Below are positions 44,565 to 52,606 of a DNA stretch of 52,606 bases, piece after piece. Where the stretch lies: contig CM044518.1 of assembly GCA_024364805.1 (NCBI GenBank), forward strand, positions 3,572,027-3,624,632, given 5' to 3'. The stretch is from Euprymna scolopes (taxonomy: Eukaryota; Mollusca; Cephalopoda; Sepiida; Sepiolidae). Position numbers and translations under genes: made by a program. The notes below the pieces were generated by a model, which saw nothing but the letters and a program-made list of their open reading frames with translations, was not told where the DNA came from and did no database searches. How positions within the stretch are numbered: the stretch's first letter is position 1; every line of letters begins with the position of its first letter.

Positions 44565-45384
44565 GACTAGCTTTGGTTCCCTGCGTTGCTCGGGTGTTTG
44601 AAACTAGCCTTGGTGCCCTTCGTTGCTCGGGTGTTTGAGACTAGACTTGGTGCCCTTCGTTGGTCGGGTGTTTTGAGCAAAATTAAAAAATGTAGTGGGC
44701 TCGAAGAACGTGAAAAAAAGAGGATAGTGAATGTGTGGTGTCGTATTTCTGATATTTTCTTAAATATAAACTAAAAATAAACTATATCTATGATAATAAA
44801 CTTTAAGAATAAAACAATTAATAAAAAACATAGAATCAACCTTTTTTCTGATTGGTCTAAAACTTTTGGCTATTTGAAGCCGCCATAAAAAAACGAAATA
44901 AAAGGACTGTCATCTGATAGCATAGCTAGAAAGCAATCGTTTGTTTTGGAAATTAGAAGAGCATCGTCACCCGATCCCGGGAGCTATACTCTGGTAAGTT
45001 GGCCCGTTATATCTTACATTTTTTCGGATTTAAGTTTTCTTCAAGTTGGATCCAATTTTTGCGGTGCGTTAGTTTTTTAATGATGAAGATACAGAACAGT
45101 AAAGAATGGACACCGTTGTTCCGGCGCGGTTCGTGTTCTGCAGAAGTGCCGAAGCGTGTTAAGGTCCTTTCCTGATCCTGGTGAACTTGAAAAAAAAAAA
45201 GAATCTGATCAACTTTAATCATCCTTCTAGTATAAGGGAATACCTGAACAGATAAAAACTAAATGTATTAAGTTTTGTAGGCTTATATAATCCCTTGAAA
45301 GTATTCACAAAACCTACAAATTCAATCGAATTGGTAATTAACTTTTGCCCGGTGGAGGATATGGCACAAGGACGAAATAAAAAA

Positions 45385-45490
45385 GATAGAGAAAGAGGTG
45401 GGATCGAACTAAAAAAACGTAGGGTAATTAGTCTTCTTTGCTGATCATTAGACCAAAGAGGATAGCGGAGTTGATTAGTTGGTAATTAAC
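45385..45490 (-). pseudogene. tRNA-like segment
   Basis: The minus strand reads CTTTGGTCTAATGATCAGCA, AAGAAGACTAATTACCC, then TTAGTTCGATCCCACC (box-B-like). Similar in layout to 34600-34695. Confidence 0.4.
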
Positions 45491-45624
45491 TTAAGAATCA
45501 CACGTGTCGCCAAGCATGCGCAGAAATGAAAGTTGCTTTTAAATCTAGCCGGGGGCCATGTTAGCTCCCCGTTTTCTGTTGTGGTATTTAGTTGCTTCCC
45601 CACGAAAGCAAATTAGACACAAGT

Positions 45625-45790
45625 TAGTTTTTGATGGTAGGGGAAAACCAACTCCCACCTCAAAAGGGGACACTCTGACAATATCAAAAAAAGTAATTAT
45701 CTCAGCATGAAGGGTTTCTCTTACATTGACCTAGGATGAATTACTTAAGTGAAGCATCAGAAATCCCGGCCCGAAGGCCAAGAAATGTTT
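45625..45790 (-). mobile_element. SINE-like element with U2-like head, copy 3
   Basis: The minus strand from 45790 gives TTTCTTGGCCTTCGGGCCGG (U2 stem I with a changed loop), then GGTCAATGTAAGAGAAACCC, TTCATGCTGAG, TGTCAGAGTGTCCCCTTTTG and AGGTGGGAGTTGGTTTTCCC. The branch-point region is decayed here. Confidence 0.5.
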
Positions 45791-45882
45791 TGCCGCTTTT
45801 TCAAACAGTTTTGCTTCATACGATAAAAGCCAAACAAACACCCGAGATGACGCCACAGAGGGAATTTCGTTTAACTCGATCA

Positions 45883-45902
45883 AAAAAAAAAAAAAAAAAA
45901 AA
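45883..45902. repeat. poly(A) tract
   Basis: A-rich run on the plus strand. Confidence 0.9.
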
Positions 45903-46062
45903 GAGATAGAGACGGTGTCCGTTTGCGAATCTGAGATATTACGATCTGGGAAATATGTGAAAATTCTCGATGAATCTAACCGATGTGAGAACCCCGATGC
46001 AAAAAGCCTTTGACAGACACAGACACAAACGCTTGTGCCCATTTTTCCTCGTATATATTAGA

Positions 46063-46560
46063 TAAAGTAGTTCAATGGGGAAGATTGGAAATATTTCAAT
46101 GAATAAAGTTTCTATATATTGTCAGGCGATAATGAATCAATTGCTTCCGTGTTTGCTTATGTGTGTGTGTATGTGTGTGTGTGAGCGTGCGTGCAAATCG
46201 ATGTTGCAGGGATTAGCACCTAGCATAGGGATGCTCAGCGACAACGATCTGTAGACTCGGATTGATTGACGAAAAATCTGACTTTTTAAAGGGTTTAAGT
46301 GGCCCCAAGAGAGACGATTTCAAATAAATTTAGAACTTCCCTGATACGTCCAAAATATAATATTTTTTTCATTCAGAATAGTGTATGCGCAGACTATGTA
46401 CGCACAAATTTCGATTTTTGACGCTGATATGTAAACATCGGTCGCTACCGTATTTTATCAAGTGCATTTATTTTATTTCATATGTATATGTGAAATTAAC
46501 ATTTCATTATCTAAATATGAAAAACATTTTAATATTAGTGACTCGTCAATTACTTTATCT
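46063..46560. other. unassigned intron sequence
   Basis: Includes a TGTG-rich tract near 46160-46185; no gene. Confidence 0.5.
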
Positions 46561-46578
46561 TCTCGTTTATTCTTACAG

Positions 46579-46674
46579 AAACTCACTTATATGGTGACCG
46601 CCATATTGTCTGCTTGTATTTTCTCTCCGATAGGATCGTGGATGTACACCTTTAGGAAAACTCCTACTATATGG
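46579..46674 (+). CDS. MS4A/CD20-like tetraspan membrane protein, exon c (TM3)
   Basis: A 32-codon exon, phase 0 at both ends, between TTATTCTTACAG and GTATGT. It reads KLTYMVTAILSACIFSPIGS then WMYTFRKTPTIW. The hydrophobic stretch is TM3; the tail begins the larger non-cytoplasmic loop. With exons a and b it continues one uninterrupted reading frame. Confidence 0.78.
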
Positions 46675-46740
46675 GTATGTCTTTTTTTCATTTTGTTTTG
46701 AAATCCTTTCTTTAAATTAATGTTTGTTATGTTATTATTA

Positions 46741-46780
46741 CTAGCAGTACCCGCTAACCGGCGTTGCTCGGTGGAAACGT
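46741..46780 (-). mobile_element. Helitron-like 3' terminus
   Basis: CTAGCAGTACCCGCTAACCG then GCGTTGCTCGG, preceded by A (T on the minus strand). The remaining 5' part to about 47160 is unassigned and includes GTTGTTGCTGCTGCTGCTG. Confidence 0.5.
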
Positions 46781-47360
46781 GACCACCATCGAAAAAAATG
46801 AAAGTATGATTGTTGTTGTTGCTGCTGCTGCTGCTTCTGCGGCTGGTCAACCTCATGTTACGGACGGCTTTCGGAATAGACACCCCCAACGCCTCATGGC
46901 AAGAACGGCTATCAAATCGTCAAGAACAGGTGGGGATAGGTGGTTTAGTAAGGGTAATGACCAGCCGTCAACCGTAAAAAATAATTAAAAAATAGCAATA
47001 ATGGAAAAAATAACAAAAAATTAGACGCATTAGGCAGGCCGGGTGGAGAGAGGTGCGAAAAGTTCATTTAGCCGTTGAAGCTGTTGCAATGTTAACTGGT
47101 TACTCACTGGTCCTGCTGACTAAAAATAGTTCGTCTCAAAGTTTTATTAAGAAGCAGACATTTATATAAAAACAAAAACATGGAATCCTATCCTAAGGAA
47201 ATGAAACGAAACTTCTTTCGTGCATTTATCATGTATTATTTTTTATTAATTACTGCAGTAATTATTTCAATTATTTCACTTATCATCGTAACAAAACAGA
47301 AATAAAACTAAAAAAATAAATAAAAAATCCTCCTTGACTCTTCCCGACTATTTGGCATGA

Positions 47361-47369
47361 ATATTATTA

Positions 47370-47402
<33 letters not shown>
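47361..47402. repeat. (ATT)n microsatellite at the LINE 5' border
   Basis: About 12 ATT units end immediately before the LINE sequence; a shorter ATT run occurs at its 3' border (49233-49250). Confidence 0.9.
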
Positions 47403-47403
<1 letters not shown>

Positions 47404-49253
47404 GGGAGTATCGTTTTGAAAAGAGAAGCTGGGGTATAACTTTGGATCTGGTGGCAGACGCCTCGACCATGTATGATTTGAAGATATTCGGTAGAAATGA
47501 GAAGAAAATGGAGATACTGGTAGAGCTAGTTAGGACATATTCAGAAGACATCGGGATTGAGGTTGGGATTAGTAACTGTGCGGTGCTGGTGATGAAAAGG
47601 GGAGTAAAGCTTCGAATGGAATTGTGCTGCCAAATGGAGAAATTATGAAAGAAAGAGAAGATACAGGGTATAAGTATGTTGGAGTGCTGGAGGGTGTCAA
47701 TAGGTTATTATTTCGGATGGTGTGTCATGTAGACGAGCATTTCGGAAAGTAGATAAAATAAGGGACAATTTTAGAAAGCAGGATAGCCATAAGAGATTTC
47801 AAAAGGGGGAGAGGTAGATGACGATTTCGAAGAGAGGATAAGAGGCAATTTTAAAATGGGTGCGATTGAGGATTTTTCTTACAAGAAGGGTCATGTAGGG
47901 TAAATCGTTTGAAGAGTGAAAGATAGGAGACAATTTCAGATGATGAAGCAGGCATGGGATAATTTCAGAAAACAGGTCAGACATAAACAGAGAGATGAAA
48001 GAGAAAGTCAGGAAAGAGTATCTTAGAAGAGTGAAGCTAATTGCGAAGTCGAAATTGTCTGGAGGAAATCTAATGAAACGGACAGTCAGTGTTTTGAGAT
48101 ATAGTGCAGGAATTTTAGGATGATCTGACAAGGAGTTGCATGCCACTGATGTCAAAACAAGAAATGTTTTAGCAATGTTTGGTATATTCCACATTTAAAG
48201 TAGCAGAGCGAGGCTATATCAAAAGAGGAAAGACGCTGGGAGACAATTTGAAAAATGTAAGAGACTCTGTTATAACCAAGGAAATATCGTTAAAGGAGCA
48301 TGTGGTTAGAAGTGAACAATAGATGCTCAAGATTGTGTCTAATGAAGTGGAGGTATATGAGACAAAGGCTAAGTATGTGAAACGTATAAACAGAGAAAGG
48401 GCAGAGGAACTGGCTAGGGAGAAAACGCACGAAAAGTTCTTCCATGATATAGCAGATGTGGCTGATGAAAGATCATGGCAATGGCTTAGAGAACTGAAGC
48501 TTTTGTTTGTACAGGACAAGAGCACGCATTAGGAACACGACTGTTCAAAGAAGTGGTTCTAGGAGAGGAAATTGCTGCAGAATGCTAGATTTGTGGTAAG
48601 GCCTCAGAGTCAATTGCGCACCTTACAGCAGAATGTAGCGGATTGGCCGAGAGAGAGTACCGCAAAAGACACGAACACATGGGGCTGCGGATATATTGGG
48701 ATTGTGTGAGAAGGTTGGGGTGAAGTGTGCTGGAAAACGGTTTGATGAAGTGAGAACAATGAGAATGGCAATGTAGAGGTATGGTGGGACAAAAGTATCA
48801 GAACGACCAAGAAATTGGAACATAATCGTCCGGATTTGGTCGTCATTGACAAGGTCTCAGAAAACTGGCAAATTGTAGACTTCTCAGTACCCTGTGACAG
48901 AAACGCGAGGGAAAGGAGAAGAGAAGTGGAAAATTATGCTCCATTGGCCTTGGAGAAAAGTTGTATACACCGGGGTAAACACAAATAATCCGGGTCGTAG
49001 TTGGTACGCTAGGAGTAGTATCAAGTCGTCTGGAACGACAATTGAAAAAAAACAAACAACTACGAATCCCCGATGTTTTAGGCGGCCTTCAGACCGCTGC
49101 TATTGTAGGTACCACTAACATCTTTAGAAAAACCCTTGATCTGTTAATCTCCTGGTTTGGAGCTGGGATTGAGGAAAGTCCTTTGGAAATGAATCCCATC
49201 CCTTTTCAGGGAAGGTTGATAAACGAAATCAGAATTATTATTATTATTATTTG
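47403..49253 (+). pseudogene. R2/R4-superclade (Dong-like) LINE, C-terminal half
   Basis: This 5'-truncated LINE has the end of RT (DLKIFGRNEKKMEILVELVR, TYSEDIGIEVGISNCAVLVM) at 47442-47640. A linker follows (48323-48532: ETKAKYVKRINRERAEELAR, DIADVADERSWQWLRELK). A CCHC-type zinc knuckle comes next (near 48585-48640: CxICGK.SES..HL.AEC). A restriction-like endonuclease core is near 48825-48900 (HNRPDLVVIDKVSENWQIVD, FSVP). The C-terminal GGLQTAAIVGTTNIFRKTLD block is at 49080-49140. Many frame breaks and stops; the RT motif C Asp pair is altered (STMYDLK). Not active. Confidence 0.8.
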
Positions 49254-49589
49254 CTAGATTGTGTAATCCATTAAAATAATCAACAGATACAACTGGTTGA
49301 TTTAGAATGAGTGCTTCTTGCCGAATTGATGGTGCAATCTGGCTAAAGTTGTGTTCATTTAACATTAATTTAAATTTTCATTTTTACTTTGTATAAAGGT
49401 GTTTTTAGTACATTTTTAATATTACATTTTTAATAGTGTATTTTAATGGTATATTGTAATTGTACAGTTTATAATAGTACAATTTATAACATTACATGCT
49501 TAAAGCGTAATACTTATATCTGAATATTATTTTTTATTATGTTAAATATGTATAATAGGCGACTTCCTGTCGCTATACTTAAATGTACT
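49254..49589. other. unassigned intron sequence
   Basis: TACATTTTTAATA, ATAGTACAATTTATAACATT-type words recur here and again around 50850-50930 and 51720-51760, a weak dispersed simple repeat. Confidence 0.45.
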
Positions 49590-50100
49590 AAGTTAATTAA
49601 AATTTTTCGAAGTTTTACAAGTTGAGTCAGGAAAAGGCGCTTCCTGTTCTGGCCAAAACCATTCGATTTTACCTTTATAATTGATTATATTATTGAAACT
49701 TTAAACTTACCCGACGAAATATTGCATCCCTTTGCCGGTTTTGCAAGTATTTTAATGGTATATGCTTCGAGGAACTGCAAGCTCTTGTACCCCCTCGATC
49801 TAAACACTCCCGATACACCCGACAAGCCACAAAATCCAACCTCATACACAGTAGAGATCGCTAGATGGCAGAACGCTCTCTACTTTAATAGTTTCTTTCA
49901 CAGAATTGTTGGACTTTGGAATTCCCTTCCAGATCCTTGCTTCTCCGACTGTATTGACACGATAAAGTTCAAGTCTCATATAAACAGATATATTGCTGCT
50001 CATTTCTCGTCATAGTATTACTGCGATTGTGTTCCAGATAGTAGCCCCTACATCAAAATGACACCGCACCATTGACTGGGGTGAAAATACTAAAATAAAA
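49590..50100 (+). pseudogene. LINE family B (jockey-like), 3' fragment
   Basis: RNIASLCRFCKYFNGICFEE, LQALVPPRSKHSRYTRQ in one frame, then, after one frame change near 49840, EIARWQNALYFNSFFHRIVG, LWNSLPDPCFSDCIDTIKFK, SHINRY and a stop. This is the RT C-terminus of a jockey-type LINE, ending GTAGCCCCTACATCAAAATG and an A-rich tail. Confidence 0.8.
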
Positions 50101-50167
50101 AAATGATTCTATACTGCAACGTTGGTTAACAAACAACAATCAAATAGTTTTACTATTTGTTTTATAG

Positions 50168-50314
50168 TTTACGGAGGATAACATCGTTTACAGCGAAATG
50201 TTCCCAACAGATATCCGCATCGTCGAATTCGTTGGAGCAGTAACCACAACTCTGGAATTTATTCTCGCCATCATATCGTCCTCGATTTGCTGCTGCTTTT
50301 CTCCCCCAATCGAA
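50168..50314 (+). CDS. MS4A/CD20-like tetraspan membrane protein, exon d (outer loop and TM4)
   Basis: A 49-codon exon, phase 0 on both sides, acceptor GTTTTATAG, donor GTAAGTAA. It reads FTEDNIVYSEMFPTDIRIVE, then FVGAVTTTLEFILAIISSSI and CCCFSPPIE. It finishes the outer loop, gives TM4, and ends with a triple Cys at the inner face, a common palmitoylation context. The four exons sum to 173 codons plus one base, with introns of class 0 between them. The C-terminal exon with stop was not found before the window ends. Confidence 0.8.
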
Positions 50315-50334
50315 GTAAGTAATTTTATTTATCT

Positions 50335-50366
50335 CTAACTAATTTCCCCCACTCTTTATCTGTGCT
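50335..50366 (+). mobile_element. tiny LINE-A fragment
   Basis: CTAACTAATTTCCCCCACTC then TTTATCTGTGC equals the LINE-A C-terminal coding word seen at 51170-51200. It is only ~32 bp long, immediately after the exon d donor. Confidence 0.55.
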
Positions 50367-50369
50367 TTC

Positions 50370-50650
50370 GTGCCGTCAGTAATGACCAGATAGAAATTCT
50401 AAGTAATTCGTAATTGTATTTCGAATGTTGCTTCCACCAACCCTTTGGGTTAAATAAATACTTTCGTTCGAAATTCCGTAGATATTCCCAAGTTCGACGG
50501 AAAGATTACCGAGTTCAGCAGAAAAATTCCCGAGTTCGACAAGATGAATCTGAAGAAGGTCATCGACAGAAACGTTGTAAAATAGCACTCAAGATGAGAG
50601 CAGTAGTCCAAAAAAGTCAAATGATACGATTACAGTTATTACTCATACGG
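50370..50650 (+). repeat. dispersed repeat Q, copy 1
   Basis: Starts GTGCCGTCAGTAATGACCAG then ATAGAAATTCTAAGTAATTC (40 bp, identical to 52567-52606). It continues with TTCGACGGAAAG, GAGTTCGACAAGATG, TCTGAAGAAGGTCATCGACA and GAAACGTTGTAAAATAG, related in reverse complement to 52380-52550. It contains four near-repeats of a GAGTTCGACA-type word. Confidence 0.7.
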
Positions 50651-50699
50651 TCCTCCATACATTACATTACATGCAATTACTATATAGAATGATTTCAAT

Positions 50700-51110
50700 A
50701 TGAGGTTTCAATTAATGCCAGTACCAGCAAATTCCTAGCTTCGCTATAATATTTGCTAATATATCTTGCATCGTTTAAATTGAAAACTATAACAGTTGAA
50801 GAACCGACAGAAGTATTAAAATTAATATAACAAAAGAGTAAAATTTAGTACATTTTCAATAGTACATTTTATAATGCTACATTTTCTATTGGTTAAATTT
50901 TTCATGGCAAATTTTATAAGGATACATTTTATAAAGGAATTCCCATATCTTTCACATGATTCTTTTTAAGAAGTGTCAGTTAAGAATTTCGCTTTTATTT
51001 TGATAGAACTATAACTACAAGAGGATCTCCATTATTTTCTTCGAAATTCGAAATGTTTTTCAAATTTTTATCAGCTAAGGGCAAATAGCTCAACTTCCTT
51101 GTGGATGTCT
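50700..51110. other. unassigned sequence downstream of exon d
   Basis: Searched for a terminal exon of the tetraspan gene; none could be supported. AT-rich simple words only. Confidence 0.45.
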
Positions 51111-51114
51111 TAAG

Positions 51115-51478
51115 AAAGGCAAACGCTAAGGGAGAAAACACCGATAGGCGTCTAGAAGAGAACACTATCACTAATTTCCCCCACTCTTTTTCTGTGCCTA
51201 AACCTAAATGTAGATTCCATGATCAAATTTTCTTTCTTAGAACCGCACGCCTATGGAATTGTCTTCCGTTTTCCTACTTTCCAGCTGACTGCAATATGGT
51301 TGTCTTCAAGTCCAACGTAAACAAGTTTTTGATTAGCCGTTCCATATAATTTAACAAATTTACCGAAATTCTATTACTAACGATTACTATATTGTCCAAG
51401 TTCTAGCGTACACTCTTTTACCCTTATCCTCGAGTGGCCTCTTGGCCTTGACAAGTCGTGATGCATATGGAAAAAAAA
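51115..51478 (+). pseudogene. LINE family A, 3' end
   Basis: NTITNFPHSFSVPKPKCRFH, DQIFFLRTARLWNCLPFSYF, then FKSNVNKFLISRSI and a stop, followed by the 3' UTR with CTTGGCCTTGACAAGTCGTG and GGAAAAAAA. A clean 5'-truncated insertion that keeps its last ~70 codons open. Confidence 0.85.
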
Positions 51479-52359
51479 GTACTGCAACACATTTCGGGCA
51501 ACTCTTACTGCTGAGTTGGTTCCGGCCCTATTGGCTGCTTTTTCGTTGAACTTTGTCTGCAACGCCGAGAGGAGGATCCTGGTTATTGAACAAATCTAGG
51601 TTTCTTTATCATCCGTTTAGGCCTGAATTTGGAAAAGCAAATACAGCTTCGACTGTATAGCCACAGCAAAGGCTGCAGTGCACTAGACTAGATGCAGATC
51701 CCAATTGTCTGAAGGTTGCTAACAGTACATTTTATAACTACATTTTATAATAGTAGTGTATAATTGTATGCGAGTAGAAAAAAACGTCTGCAACCGACAA
51801 TGTAGATTGAAAATATGCTTATTCAGCCAGAGAAGACGCAAGGCGCAAGGCTCCAAAGGTGCAAGCCCATAGTCTTCGAAGCATATGTAACCCATAACCT
51901 ATGAAAAATAAAGAATCACACATAGTAGCAGTAAGTTTTATAATAGCACAATTGAATTGCGTTTATATATTTTAATTTTTAAGTTGAAACATTTTAAATC
52001 CAAATCAGAGACAAGACAGTTTGGTCTTTAACAGATTTATAATTGAAAGTAATGAAGGCGAGAAAATATTTACTAGGATACGTGCGCAGTCATAAACACA
52101 TGTAGTATACGAACACATCCGAGTTAGGATGTGTCGATGTCTTTTCGCGTAAAACAGCTTAAACAGATATTATAAGCGTTATAGATACACAAGCTTTTAC
52201 ACATACGACGCAACTATTTTTTATGAAGGTTCGAAGTTAATTCTTACTTTATAGCTAACGTCGATTATTTAATAATTGTATTACTTTTATTAATTCAATA
52301 TACGTTAAATAAGTTCAGCATATGAAAGTGTTACCTATATAACGTTTCCAAACTTTTTT
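51479..52359. other. unassigned sequence
   Basis: No gene or shared repeat is recognised apart from a TAACAGTACATTTTATAACT word related to 49430-49500. Confidence 0.45.
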
Positions 52360-52606
52360 TTTGAGATAAGGATTGATAATTCGTATTATTTGGATTCTTT
52401 GGACTACTGTTCTCATTTTGAGTGTGATTCTAGCAACATTTCTGTCAATGTGATCCTCGACCTTCTTCAGAGGCATCTTGTACTCAATAATCTTTCTGTC
52501 TAACTCTGGAATATTTCCATCGAACTCTGAAATATCTGCACAAATTTCGATAGGTATCATGCTCTTGTGCCGTCAGTAATGACCAGATAGAAATTCTAAG
52601 TAATTC
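52360..52606 (-). repeat. dispersed repeat Q, copy 2 (runs off window)
   Basis: The minus strand holds CTGAAGAAGGTCGAGGATCA, CATTGACAGAAATGTTGC and ATGAGAACAGTAGTCCAAAG, matching 50520-50620. The last 40 bp repeat 50370-50409 in the same (plus) orientation, so the two halves of Q have opposite relative orientation in the two copies. Confidence 0.65.

Larger units (their letters stand above)
44567..46062 (-). mobile_element. Helitron-like element with three tandem 3' termini
   Basis: The minus-strand 5' end is TCTAATATATACGAGGAAAA at 46062, with GTTTGTGTCTGTGTCTGTC inside. At the other end three units of CTAG..TTGGTGCCCTTCGTTG then CTCGGGTGTTTGAGA occur at 44567, 44604 and 44641 (period 37 bp). 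The interior carries a tRNA-like block and a U2-headed SINE-like copy. The full-length call assumes both ends belong together. Confidence 0.45.
42012..46578 (+). other. intron b of the tetraspan gene (4,567 bp)
   Basis: GTAAGT to TTATTCTTACAG. Carries a Helitron-like 5' end 30 bp after the donor, a tRNA-Cys-like pseudogene, a LINE-B copy, a minus 5S SINE and a large Helitron-like copy. Confidence 0.75.
46675..50167 (+). other. intron c of the tetraspan gene (3,493 bp)
   Basis: GTATGT to GTTTTATAG. Contains a Helitron-like 3' end, an R4/Dong-like LINE and a LINE-B fragment in the gene's sense orientation. Confidence 0.72.

Noticed and set aside
50315-52606. Terminal exon of the tetraspan gene
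   Set aside because: No acceptor followed by a phase-0 frame with plausible tail could be distinguished from repeats; the exon may lie outside the window.

Overview
This window is AT-rich animal nuclear DNA. It has introns with GT-AG borders, dense microsatellites, several satellite arrays, many 5'-truncated LINE copies, SINE-like repeats with 5S rRNA, U2 snRNA and tRNA heads, Helitron-like termini, mariner fragments and one BEL/Pao-type retroelement fossil. This mix fits a lophotrochozoan, most likely a mollusc (cephalopod-like). That assignment is an inference from repeat style, because no ribosomal or mitochondrial marker is present.

Left part (1 to about 34,000): intergenic or upstream DNA with no host gene that I can support. 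It starts with a ~38 bp satellite (1-740). Then come Helitron-like ends, R4/Dong-like LINE debris, microsatellites, fold-back repeats and the first 5S-headed and U2-headed SINE-like copies (9.8-12.5 kb). LINE family A recurs from 12.6 kb. From 16.5 to 23.2 kb a ~27 bp satellite occurs as two arrays in opposite orientation. They bracket a decayed BEL/Pao-like integrase region that is followed by a PHD-finger-like segment. The longest LINE-A copy is at 26.6-28.9 kb on the minus strand.

Right part (34.1-50.3 kb): one host gene on the plus strand. Four short exons (34166-34370, 41940-42011, 46579-46674, 50168-50314) join in one frame, with phase-0 introns between them. They encode a four-transmembrane protein with MS4A/CD20-like topology. 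Its 5' start and 3' end are not resolved. The introns (7.6, 4.6 and 3.5 kb) hold a ~157 bp satellite, tandem Helitron 3' termini, 5S and U2 SINE-like copies, a mariner remnant, two LINE-B copies and an R4/Dong-like LINE.

The best candidates for undescribed biology are a SINE-like family with a U2 snRNA-type head (at least three copies plus head-only fragments), a 5S-rRNA-headed SINE with two bodies and a clear target-site duplication, exact head-to-tail Helitron junctions with tandem 3' termini, and the unannotated tetraspan gene itself. All family names come from reading motifs by eye; no search was run.
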